From: Candidatus Gastranaerophilales bacterium
GTDB taxonomy: Bacteria > Cyanobacteriota > Vampirovibrionia > Gastranaerophilales > Gastranaerophilaceae
DNA: 8,524 nucleotides
Direction: 5' to 3'
NCBI GenBank assembly: GCA_900767135.1
Contig: CAAFYU010000007.1
Coordinates: forward strand, 1-8,524
The notes beneath the pieces are model-generated. The model ran no database searches and was not told where the DNA came from. It saw only the letters and a program-made list of their open reading frames with translations. The translations under genes and the position numbers were made by a program. Of this stretch, positions 1 to 4,981 are shown one piece after another (within the stretch, counting starts at the first letter, position 1; every line of letters starts with the position of its first letter).

Positions 1-384
1 AATCATCTTAACAGCAGATTCCATAGTTGTTGCATTCAAGTCGTTCATTTTTATTTTAGCAATTTCTTCAAGCTGAGCTTCTGTAATTTCACCAACTTTG
101 TCTTTGTTAGGGACAGCAGAACCTTTTGGAAGGTTTAACGCTTTCTTAATAAGAACAGGAGCCGGAGGTGATTTGATTACGAATGAAAAACTTCTGTCTT
201 CGTAAACATCAATGATTACAGGAATAATGTAACCAGCTTGTGATTCTGTTTTAGCATTGAATTGCTTACAGAAATCCATGATATTAACACCATGTTGTCC
301 AAGTGCCGGACCAACCGGTGGTGATGGATTTGCTTTACCAGCTTCGATTTGAAGCTTAATTTTTCCTACTACTTTTTTAGCCAT
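1..384 (-). CDS. rplK: 50S ribosomal protein L11, 3'-truncated by the window edge
   Basis: L11 binds the GTPase-associated region of 23S rRNA at the base of the L7/L12 stalk and takes part in factor-dependent GTP hydrolysis and the stringent response. The 128 visible codons begin MAKKVVGKIKLQIEAGKA and carry the family's proline-rich N-terminal segment PSPPVGPALGQHGVNIMDF (about residues 22-39, the thiostrepton-contact domain), then KSPPAPVLIKKA and the C-terminal rRNA-binding domain up to ATTMESAVKMI. The family is about 141 residues, so roughly 13 C-terminal residues lie outside the window. The ATG is preceded by a good Shine-Dalgarno (AAAGGAG, 6 bases away). It follows nusG after 107 bp, the order seen in most bacteria (secE-nusG-rplK-rplA), and is probably cotranscribed with them. 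Identification is secure. Confidence 0.97.
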   Translation of the reverse strand, partial: MAKKVVGKIKLQIEAGKANPSPPVGPALGQHGVNIMDFCKQFNAKTESQAGYIIPVIIDVYEDRSFSFVIKSPPAPVLIKKALNLPKGSAVPNKDKVGEITEAQLEEIAKIKMNDLNATTMESAVKMI

Positions 385-457
385 TTTTTTCTCCTTTTGT
401 GGTACTAACGGTTTTTGCCGACTATTGCAAAAATCCTTCCACATGTTTTGTACATTT

Positions 458-474
458 TGTCAGACAACCTGACA
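458..474 (-). other. small hairpin in the nusG-rplK spacer
   Basis: A perfect 6-bp stem (TGTCAG/CTGACA) with a 5-base loop lies about 20 bases after the nusG stop codon. On the minus strand no U-run follows it, so it does not look like a Rho-independent terminator. It could stabilise a processed 3' end or form part of the L11 operon leader, where ribosomal protein L1 regulates translation in other bacteria. I cannot recognise an L1 site here. Confidence 0.35.
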
Positions 475-491
475 CTTATTATCTTAGCTGC

Positions 492-1118
492 TTACAGCTT
501 ATTAATTTGCTTATATTCCAATTCAACCGGAGTTTCACGTCCAAAGATTGAAACATTTGCACGAAGTTTTGATTTATCTGGGTAAACTTCAATAATATCA
601 GCAACAAAGTCTGCGAAAGGTCCTGATGTAATTCTAACTTTGTCACCAGCTTTAACATCAAGTTCAATTTTTTGTTGAGTAGAACTTGAACGGTTAATAA
701 TCTTCTTAATTTCACTATCACGTGCAGGGATTGGTTTTTTAGCAGAACCAACGAATTTTGTAACACCTGATGTGTGTCTTACAACATACCAGCTGTCTTC
801 GTCCATAATCATTTCTACAAGAACATATCCAGGGAAGATTTTTTCTTCACGTTCTTGTTTTTTACCACCCTTCATTTGAGTAACAGTTTTTTGAGGAACT
901 TCAATTCTAAAAATTTTGTCACCCATGTTCATATATTCAATACGTTTTTCAAGGTTCACTTTAACCTTATTTTCATACCCTGAGTATGTGTGAACAATAT
1001 ACCAACGCTTTTGATTTTTCTTAGCTTGTTTTGCTTCGTTTACAGCTTCAGCTTCAATTGCTTCTTGTGCTTTATCTTCGTCTAATTGTTCTTTCATAGA
1101 TTTTTCTTTTTCAGTCAT
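492..1118 (-). CDS. nusG: transcription termination/antitermination factor NusG
   Basis: NusG binds the RNA polymerase clamp, modulates elongation and pausing, and links polymerase to Rho or to the leading ribosome. The 208-residue product has a charged, probably disordered N-terminal extension (about residues 1-37, rich in E, K, A and Q), an NGN domain starting at RWYIVHTYSGYENKVK and containing EEKIFPGYVLVEM and VRHTSGVTKFVG, and a C-terminal KOW domain (about 155-208) with KAGDKVRITSGPFADF and VSIFGRETPVELEY. E. coli NusG has 181 residues; the extra length is the N-terminal tail. The chosen ATG has an AAGGTGG ribosome-binding site close upstream; Met8 is a poorer alternative. secE ends 23 bp upstream and rplK starts 107 bp downstream, the usual cluster order. 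Confidence 0.97.
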   Translation of the reverse strand: MTEKEKSMKEQLDEDKAQEAIEAEAVNEAKQAKKNQKRWYIVHTYSGYENKVKVNLEKRIEYMNMGDKIFRIEVPQKTVTQMKGGKKQEREEKIFPGYVLVEMIMDEDSWYVVRHTSGVTKFVGSAKKPIPARDSEIKKIINRSSSTQQKIELDVKAGDKVRITSGPFADFVADIIEVYPDKSKLRANVSIFGRETPVELEYKQINKL

Positions 1119-1141
1119 AAGCCACCTTATCTTCTACCGGA

Positions 1142-1366
1142 TTATTTAATCAATCCAAGCAAACCTTTAAAAATTATGTCCATCAAATATACAGCCACAG
1201 TAAACACAAAGACAATAACAACAACAAAAAGTGTTTCTGCCACAACCTGACGTTTTTCCGGCCAAGTAATTTTACCACACTCAGTCCTAACGCCACGAAA
1301 ATATGTTCTTACTGAATTTGTTGTTTTTTCTAACCATGCCGGTGTTTGATTTTCTGCACCTATCAT
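1142..1366 (-). CDS. secE: preprotein translocase subunit SecE
   Basis: SecE is the essential clamp subunit of the SecYEG channel in the cytoplasmic membrane. The 74-residue product is the short, single-span form found in most bacteria outside the enterics. An amphipathic region carries the conserved signature RTECGKITWPEKRQV (about residues 27-41), followed by one membrane helix (ETLFVVVIVFVFTVAVYLMDIIF, in two parts about 44-66). A Shine-Dalgarno AAGGA lies 7 bases before the ATG. The gene is placed between tRNA-Trp (25 bp upstream) and nusG (23 bp downstream). Cotranscription with the tRNA is likely, because no terminator lies between them. Confidence 0.96.
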   Translation of the reverse strand: MIGAENQTPAWLEKTTNSVRTYFRGVRTECGKITWPEKRQVVAETLFVVVIVFVFTVAVYLMDIIFKGLLGLIK

Positions 1367-1391
1367 ATTTGTTTCCTTTTAGTTTATAAAT

Positions 1392-1464
1392 CGCGCCCTG
1401 AAGGACTCGAACCCTCGACATCCGGTTTTGGAGACCGACGTTCTACCAACTGAACTAAGGACGC
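1392..1464 (-). tRNA. trnW: tRNA-Trp (anticodon CCA)
   Basis: The minus strand folds into a complete 73-nt cloverleaf. The acceptor arms GCGTCCT and AGGGCGC form 7 pairs including one G-T wobble. The D stem is GTTC/GAAC. The anticodon stem TCGGT/ACCGG holds loop CTCCAAA, with CCA at positions 34-36. The T arm is GAGGG-TTCGAGT-CCTTC. The discriminator base is G, as in bacterial tRNA-Trp. The 3' CCA tail is not encoded, so it must be added by nucleotidyltransferase. The tRNA sits between rpmG and secE, a placement known in several bacterial phyla, and is presumably cut out of the operon transcript. Confidence 0.97.
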
Positions 1465-1469
1465 CCAAC

Positions 1470-1508
1470 AAGTGAAAAGTGAGTTGTGAATAGTGAAAAG
1501 ACCGTTTC
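1470..1508 (+). repeat. GTGAAAAG-type dispersed repeat, copy A
   Basis: This 39-bp stretch begins AAGTGAAAAGTGAG and ends GTGAAAAGACCGTTTC. It matches 8378-8416 at 35 of 39 positions without gaps, and its first 31 bases match the reverse complement of 1555-1585 at 24 of 31. It begins 6 bp beyond the 5' end of the tRNA-Trp gene. It consists of short GTGAA units with a shared tail GACCGTTTC, so it is more than simple-sequence drift. No transposase is linked to it in the window. Confidence 0.75.
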
Positions 1509-1554
1509 ATTCGCTTCGCTCAAAATAATACAATGTGCATAGCTTTTATATTGA

Positions 1555-1585
1555 CTTTTCACCTCTCACTTTTCACGTTTCACTT
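1555..1585 (-). repeat. GTGAAAAG-type dispersed repeat, inverted copy C
   Basis: Read on the minus strand this 31-bp arm begins AAGTGAAACGTGAAAAGTGA and ends GTGAAAAG. It matches the first 31 bases of the copy at 8378 at 26 of 31 positions and copy A at 24 of 31. It faces copy A across a 54-bp spacer, so the rpmG-trnW spacer RNA could form a long imperfect stem. The last two bases of the rpmG stop codon fall inside this arm, meaning the element abuts the gene directly. Confidence 0.7.
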
Positions 1586-1751
1586 ATTTTGTTTCTTTGT
1601 GAGTTGTATGTTTTTTGCAAGTTGGGCAATATTTATTCAACTCTAATCTTTCTTTAATATTTTTTTTGTTTTTTGTAGTTGTGTAGTTTCTTTCTTTGCA
1701 ATCTTCACATGCAAGAACTACCATTCTGTCATTTTTTCCTTTGATACCCAT
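1584..1751 (-). CDS. rpmG: 50S ribosomal protein L33
   Basis: This 55-codon gene encodes MGIKGKNDRMVVLACEDC and ends KYCPTCKKHTTHKETK. L33 is a small basic protein of the large subunit near the E site. Two CxxC pairs (Cys15/Cys18 and Cys42/Cys45) make it the zinc-binding form, unlike cysteine-free paralogues found in some genomes. The family motifs RNYTTTKNKKN and LELNKYCP are present. The ATG has AAGGA 8 bases upstream. The gene leads the rpmG-trnW-secE-nusG-rplK cluster. The stop codon overlaps a repeat arm by two bases. Confidence 0.95.
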   Translation of the reverse strand: MGIKGKNDRMVVLACEDCKERNYTTTKNKKNIKERLELNKYCPTCKKHTTHKETK

Positions 1752-1804
1752 TTTTTTATTCCTTTTTATTTTTTTATTTTATTATTTTAAAACTTACGCC
1801 CTTT

Positions 1805-1832
1805 AAAAAAGAATGTGAATAACTCACATTCT
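1805..1832 (-). terminator. hairpin with U-run upstream of rpmG (terminator or leader attenuator)
   Basis: A perfect 9-bp stem (AGAATGTGA/TCACATTCT, loop GTTAT on the minus strand) is followed at once by five to six T residues. The stem is AU-rich, so intrinsic strength is moderate. A complete terminator already lies at 1910-1938 for the upstream gene. A promoter-like TTGCAA/TATAAT pair sits between the two hairpins (1852-1882), so this one may lie in the rpmG leader and act as an attenuator. A simple tandem terminator is the other reading. Confidence 0.55.
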
Positions 1833-1851
1833 AATTAAATCGGCTTATATA

Positions 1852-1882
1852 ATTATAATAAAACAAACAAAATAAATTGCAA
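1852..1882 (-). promoter_or_regulatory. possible promoter of the rpmG-secE-nusG operon
   Basis: On the minus strand TTGCAA (1882-1877) is followed after 19 bases by a perfect TATAAT (1857-1852) in very AT-rich sequence. The spacing is longer than the optimal 17, so the match is weaker than the others in this window. A start near 1845 would place the 1805-1832 hairpin in the leader. The region is so AT-rich that chance -10 boxes are expected. Confidence 0.35.
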
Positions 1883-1909
1883 ACAAAATGTAAACAAACA
1901 ATAAGCAAG

Positions 1910-1938
1910 AAAAAACAGTCGATTAAGTCAACCGACTG
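1910..1938 (-). terminator. Rho-independent terminator of the coiled-coil gene
   Basis: On the minus strand CAGTCGGTT pairs with AATCGACTG (9 bp, one G-U pair) around a 5-base loop, followed by six T residues. It lies about 45 bases beyond the stop codon of the coiled-coil gene. This is the clearest intrinsic terminator in the window, and it separates that gene from the ribosomal cluster downstream. Confidence 0.8.
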
Positions 1939-1983
1939 ATACATAATAAATATTGGAGTTATTTATAAGAAAACTTAATAAAT

Positions 1984-2589
1984 CTATTTTGTAATAAAAC
2001 TACCGGCGTCTTGTGTTCCGTCAGTAGAATAAGAAGTCGGAACATCATATTGTCGATAAGAATCAACTCTAAATTGTTCCATATAAACTTGGCAATTTTT
2101 TACAATTTGTTCTTGTTCAGTAACATTTTTTTCTAAGCTTGTCAAAACTTTATCAGCACAAAGTGATGCAATTTCTTTAATCTTCATAGAATCTTCTGTT
2201 GCTTGTGCTCTGATTGCCTCAGCATCTTCCATAGCCTTGCGTTTGATTTCTTCACATTCTTCTTGAACTTGTGTTCTTATTCTAACGCCTTCACGTTCTA
2301 ATGCTTTAATAAAATCTGCCTCTGACAATTTTCTATCTGCTTCTGCTTGTGCATCACTAATAATTTTTTCAGCTTTTTGTTGAGCTTCAATCTGCAATTC
2401 TTCCCTACGTCTTAAAAAGGCTTTTGCCTCTTGAACTTCCACCGGCAAAGACGCATAAATTCTGTCAATTAATGTTTCAAAAACTCTATAATCAACTACT
2501 ATATATCTACGTGGAATAATAGGAAAACCTTCTTCCAAAACCATTTCTAAGTTTTTTAATAAATCATAAACGCCATTTTGTTGTTGCAT
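1984..2589 (-). CDS. coiled-coil protein of unknown function, neighbour of coaD
   Basis: The product has 201 residues from the ATG used here; a GTG codon immediately before it (2592-2590) would add one residue, and the AAAGG ribosome-binding site suits either. Residues 1-50 are a predicted folded head (YDLLKNLEMVLEEGFPII, then PRRYIVVDYRVFETLIDRIY). About 45-165 form a long charged helix rich in E, K, R, A and Q with heptad character, punctuated by AEKIISDAQAEADRKL, and the end is a polar tail. There is no signal peptide or membrane span. It resembles, from memory, a protein beside coaD in Cyanobacteria with the pattern LxLPxxxQEAxxIxRxxExIxxEAxxxAxxII; the function is unknown. Resemblance to ATP synthase subunit b is probably only coiled-coil composition. 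It has its own promoter (2619-2647) and terminator, so it is a single-gene unit. Confidence 0.85.
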   Translation of the reverse strand: MQQQNGVYDLLKNLEMVLEEGFPIIPRRYIVVDYRVFETLIDRIYASLPVEVQEAKAFLRRREELQIEAQQKAEKIISDAQAEADRKLSEADFIKALEREGVRIRTQVQEECEEIKRKAMEDAEAIRAQATEDSMKIKEIASLCADKVLTSLEKNVTEQEQIVKNCQVYMEQFRVDSYRQYDVPTSYSTDGTQDAGSFITK

Positions 2590-2618
2590 CACACATATAC
2601 CTTTCTTACTCTACCAAC

Positions 2619-2647
2619 ATTCTACATAAGCGAATATTGTTTGTCAA
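2619..2647 (-). promoter_or_regulatory. promoter of the coiled-coil gene
   Basis: On the minus strand a perfect TTGACA (2647-2642) is separated by 17 bases from TAGAAT (2624-2619). Transcription would begin near 2612, leaving a leader of about 20 bases that holds the AAAGG ribosome-binding site. This is the best sigma-70 consensus match in the window. Confidence 0.7.
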
Positions 2648-2707
2648 ATAATTTGTTACAGAATAGTTCACATATTTTAGCATTTAATAACAATCTACAA
2701 AAAACAA

Positions 2708-3190
2708 CTATTTATCTTGTTTTTTAGCTTTCAAATATTCAAAAACAGGTTCCGGAACAAACTTTGAAACATCTCCATTGTTAAGATAAATTTCTTTAAT
2801 GGTGCTTGAAGAAATAAAGTTATATTTAGGTTTAGTTGTTAAAAATACTGTTTTAATTTCGCTTGCAAGAGCACTGTTTGCCTGAGAAAGTTGCATTTCG
2901 TACTCAAAATCAGAAACAGCTCGCAATCCTCTAATCAAAACAGTTGCCCCTTTTTCTTTTGCATAATTAATTGTCAAACCTTCAAACGCATCAACTTCAA
3001 CATTTTGAAGTTCTTTAACACTTTCTTTAATCAGATGAACTCTTTCTTCCACAGGTAAAAACCCTGATTTTGCAGAGTTGTGTGCAACCGCAATAATAAC
3101 TTTATCAAAAATTTCTGTTGCAGTTTTTAATATATCTAAATGTCCTTTTGTAATCGGGTCAAAGCTTCCCGGATAAATTGCTATTTTCAT
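2708..3190 (-). CDS. coaD: phosphopantetheine adenylyltransferase
   Basis: CoaD transfers AMP from ATP to 4'-phosphopantetheine, giving dephospho-CoA, the penultimate step of coenzyme A synthesis in the cytosol. The 160-residue product is of normal length and shows all the family landmarks: PGSFDPITKGHLDI (residues 7-20, with the nucleotidyltransferase TxGH motif at 14-17), LPVEERVHLI (45-54), LIRGLRAVSDFEYEMQ (85-100) and FISSSTIKEI (125-134). The start has an AAGGA site 6 bases upstream and a promoter just before it. The coiled-coil gene follows 115 bp downstream with its own promoter. waaA diverges upstream. In E. coli coaD and waaA are adjacent too, though in the same direction. Confidence 0.97.
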   Translation of the reverse strand: MKIAIYPGSFDPITKGHLDILKTATEIFDKVIIAVAHNSAKSGFLPVEERVHLIKESVKELQNVEVDAFEGLTINYAKEKGATVLIRGLRAVSDFEYEMQLSQANSALASEIKTVFLTTKPKYNFISSSTIKEIYLNNGDVSKFVPEPVFEYLKAKKQDK

Positions 3191-3209
3191 GTTAGATCCT
3201 TTTTATTTG

Positions 3210-3237
3210 ATTATAGCATGAAATGTAAAATCAACAA
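3210..3237 (-). promoter_or_regulatory. coaD promoter with extended -10
   Basis: On the minus strand the -10 box is TGCTATAAT (3218-3210), the extended TGnTATAAT form. A weak -35 TTGTTG lies at 3237-3232, 16 bases upstream of the TATAAT. Transcription from about 3203 would give a leader of about a dozen bases beginning at the AAGGA ribosome-binding site. The block ATGCTATAATC is repeated in opposite orientation at the waaA promoter. Confidence 0.65.
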
Positions 3238-3245
3238 TAACACGA

Positions 3246-3278
3246 CTTAGCCGCCTCACTTCTTAGCCGCTTAGCTGC
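3246..3278 (+). repeat. three CTTAGCCGC-type units between coaD and waaA
   Basis: CTTAGCCGC occurs at 3246-3254 and 3262-3270, and CTTAGCTGC at 3270-3278. The first two are separated by CTCACTT, and the last two share one base. The units reach into the -35 region of waaA. The stretch is visibly richer in G+C than its surroundings. A single CTTAGCTGC also follows the nusG stop codon (483-491). Confidence 0.6.
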
Positions 3279-3300
3279 TTTTTCGATTTTATGCTATAAT
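3271..3300 (+). promoter_or_regulatory. waaA promoter, extended -10, apparently leaderless
   Basis: TGCTATAAT at 3292-3300 is a perfect extended -10 box. The -35 position holds only TTAGCT (3271-3276, 18-base spacing), compatible with extended -10 promoters that need little -35 contact. Six bases separate the -10 from the waaA ATG at 3307, so the expected transcription start coincides with the start codon. No Shine-Dalgarno lies at a usable distance. Confidence 0.65.
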
Positions 3301-3306
3301 CTAGGC

Positions 3307-4545
3307 ATGCTTATATATAGAATTTTATCAACAATATTATTTGTAATATCACTTCCGATTTATGCAGCCGTTAGAAAAGCTAAGGGCAAGTCTTTTGGGT
3401 GGAAGGAAAAGTTCGGCGATTTTGATGCTCCGGAATTAGGTGAAAAAGTTATAATGTTTCATGGCGTATCTGTGGGCGAAGTTATTGCTCTTGAAAATTT
3501 GATTAAAAAGACAAAAGAAACTTTTCCTAACTACAAAATTGTCGTAACAACAGGAACAAAAACAGGTCAAGAAATTGCACATAAAAAATATGAAAATGTT
3601 GCAGATTTTGTGACTTATTTCCCTTTTGATATTACTTTTTGTGTTGAAAAATTCTTAAATAAAGTTAGACCAAGTGTAGTTATGATTGCAGAAACCGAAT
3701 TGTGGCCTACATTTGCAGCTTATTGCCACAAAAGAAATATTCCGCTTTATGTAATAAATGGAAGAATTTCAGATGCTACTTTCAAGTCTTATAGATTTTT
3801 GAAAGGATTTTTCAAGGAATTATTTAAAAATTACACTGAAATCTTGACTCAGAGCGAAGAAGATAAAAACAAATTTATTAAAATCGGAGCTCCGGAAGAA
3901 AAAACAAACGTCATGAAAAATCTGAAATTCGACGTTAAACGAGTTGATGCCGATATTGAAATCGGGAAAGGTTCAAGTCGCTTGATTATTGCCGGAAGCA
4001 CTCATAAAGGAGAAGACGAAATTGTTCTTTCCACTTTTTCAAAATTAAAAAAAGAATTCCCAGATATCAAATTACTGATTGCTCCACGACACTTGACTCG
4101 ATTGGACGAAGTTAAAAGTTTAACAGAAAAAACAGGTCTGAAATTCGGACAGCGTTCAAAGGGTGAAACTTTTGTTGATAATGAAATTATAATCCTTGAC
4201 ACAATGGGCGAATTGAGCAAAATGTATCAAATTTGCGATTTAGCGTTTATTGGCGGAAGTTTTAATAAAACAGGCGGTCATAATCCACTAGAAGCAATTG
4301 TTTATGATAAACCGGTAGTTTCAGGCCCTTCTATTCATAATTTTAGAGATATTTATTGGATTTTGGGTCGTTCAAAAGCCGGAAAAGTTGTAAAAACACC
4401 GCAAGAACTAACAAATTATATGGAAAAACTTCTTGCTGATAAAGATTTTTACACGCAAGCTTGCGAAGATTGCAAATCTGTTTTCGCCTCTCAACAAGGA
4501 GCTATGGACGTTGTAATTGACAAATTAAAAACATTATTAAAATAA
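3307..4545 (+). CDS. waaA: 3-deoxy-D-manno-octulosonic acid (Kdo) transferase
   Basis: WaaA (KdtA, glycosyltransferase family 30) transfers Kdo from CMP-Kdo to lipid A precursor at the inner face of the cytoplasmic membrane, starting the LPS inner core. The 412-residue product has an N-terminal hydrophobic anchor (residues 2-21), then HGVSVGE (52-58, whose Glu58 matches the proposed catalytic base of HAASVGE in other members), ETELWP (129-134), NGRIS (151-155), NLKFD (205-209), AGSTHKGEDE (229-238), APRH (259-262), DTMGEL (298-303) and GGSFNKTGGHNPLEA (316-330), the CMP-Kdo-binding end. Length and motif order are normal. Whether it adds one or more Kdo residues cannot be told. The ATG lies six bases after a TATAAT box, so the mRNA may be leaderless. 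Its presence implies an outer membrane with LPS. Confidence 0.96.
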   Translation: MLIYRILSTILFVISLPIYAAVRKAKGKSFGWKEKFGDFDAPELGEKVIMFHGVSVGEVIALENLIKKTKETFPNYKIVVTTGTKTGQEIAHKKYENVADFVTYFPFDITFCVEKFLNKVRPSVVMIAETELWPTFAAYCHKRNIPLYVINGRISDATFKSYRFLKGFFKELFKNYTEILTQSEEDKNKFIKIGAPEEKTNVMKNLKFDVKRVDADIEIGKGSSRLIIAGSTHKGEDEIVLSTFSKLKKEFPDIKLLIAPRHLTRLDEVKSLTEKTGLKFGQRSKGETFVDNEIIILDTMGELSKMYQICDLAFIGGSFNKTGGHNPLEAIVYDKPVVSGPSIHNFRDIYWILGRSKAGKVVKTPQELTNYMEKLLADKDFYTQACEDCKSVFASQQGAMDVVIDKLKTLLK

Positions 4546-4568
4546 AGAAAAAGTAAAAGTTGTTTTTA

Positions 4569-4582
4569 AGCAGTTATCTGCT
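4569..4582 (-). terminator. weak hairpin at the convergent waaA / membrane-protein ends
   Basis: AGCAG pairs with CTGCT around a TTAT loop. The stop codon of the minus-strand gene lies in that loop. On the minus strand AT-rich sequence with short T-runs follows; on the plus strand only GATATTTT follows. The stem is short, so this is at best a weak terminator for the convergent gene pair. Confidence 0.25.
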
Positions 4583-4981
4583 GATATTTTGGTCAATCAC
4601 ATCGGAAACCCAAGGTACATAACTAAACCTTCCCATTAAAGAAGTTACGGCAAGATATGTTAAAAATACATAAATTACTGCTTGCATAATTGAGTAATCA
4701 AATATCAAAGGCATGTTTAACAGAAAGTTAATCTGGGCTACTATTTTATTAATAACCGGAATAACACTTAAAATATTTGATAAAAAGCCTACAAAAATCG
4801 ACAAAACAGCAAGGCCTAACGAAATAAAAATTGACTGGAATATATGATACTGCAAAAATGGTTTTAATCTGGCTTTTGTAAACAAACCAATAATCAACCA
4901 TATAAAACCAACCATTCCCATTGTCCAGTATGACAATGCTGCAACTATTCTTTCAATCAAATATGGGGTTTCGCTTCTCAT
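4574..4981 (-). CDS. Tic20-like four-helix membrane protein
   Basis: The product has 135 residues and mostly hydrophobic character. Likely spans are about 12-33 (ALSYWTMGMVGFIWLIIGLF), 45-68, 70-92 and 96-115, with a short polar C-terminus. RIVAALSYW near the start, FLQYHIFQSIFISLG in the second helix and GRFSYVPWVSDVI near the end fit the pattern of the Tic20/DUF4870-type family, in which cyanobacterial members end in GxxxxIPxISDxV. In plastids Tic20 belongs to the protein import channel of the inner envelope; the role of bacterial members is not settled. The start codon overlaps the stop of the TPR gene by one base (TAATG), so translation is probably coupled. The family assignment rests on remembered motifs and is moderate. 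Confidence 0.7.
   Translation of the reverse strand: MRSETPYLIERIVAALSYWTMGMVGFIWLIIGLFTKARLKPFLQYHIFQSIFISLGLAVLSIFVGFLSNILSVIPVINKIVAQINFLLNMPLIFDYSIMQAVIYVFLTYLAVTSLMGRFSYVPWVSDVIDQNISR

Noticed and set aside
385..491. L1-binding autoregulatory site or riboswitch in the nusG-rplK gap
   Set aside because: Only a simple 6-bp hairpin is visible. I could not match the asymmetric-loop structure of known L1 targets, so no such call is made.
479..766. Minus-strand open frame overlapping nusG
   Set aside because: It lies in another frame of the NusG coding region, has low-complexity L/Q/K composition and no ribosome-binding site; NusG is certain.
774..983. Plus-strand open frame antisense to nusG
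   Set aside because: F/N/H-rich shadow of the opposite strand of a secure gene.
1470..1585. CRISPR array from the GTGAAAAG repeats
   Set aside because: The units are too short and imperfect, there are only two arms in inverted orientation, and there are no regular spacers or cas genes.
1984..2589. ATP synthase subunit b or V-type ATPase subunit H
   Set aside because: The resemblance is only the A/E/K/Q-rich coiled coil. There is no N-terminal membrane span and no other ATP synthase gene nearby.
3191..3306. Small RNA gene in the coaD-waaA gap
   Set aside because: The gap is fully accounted for by two divergent promoters and short repeat units, and no terminator-like hairpin is present.
4002..4220. 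Minus-strand frame inside waaA
   Set aside because: It is antisense to the conserved C-terminal domain of WaaA and lacks a start context.
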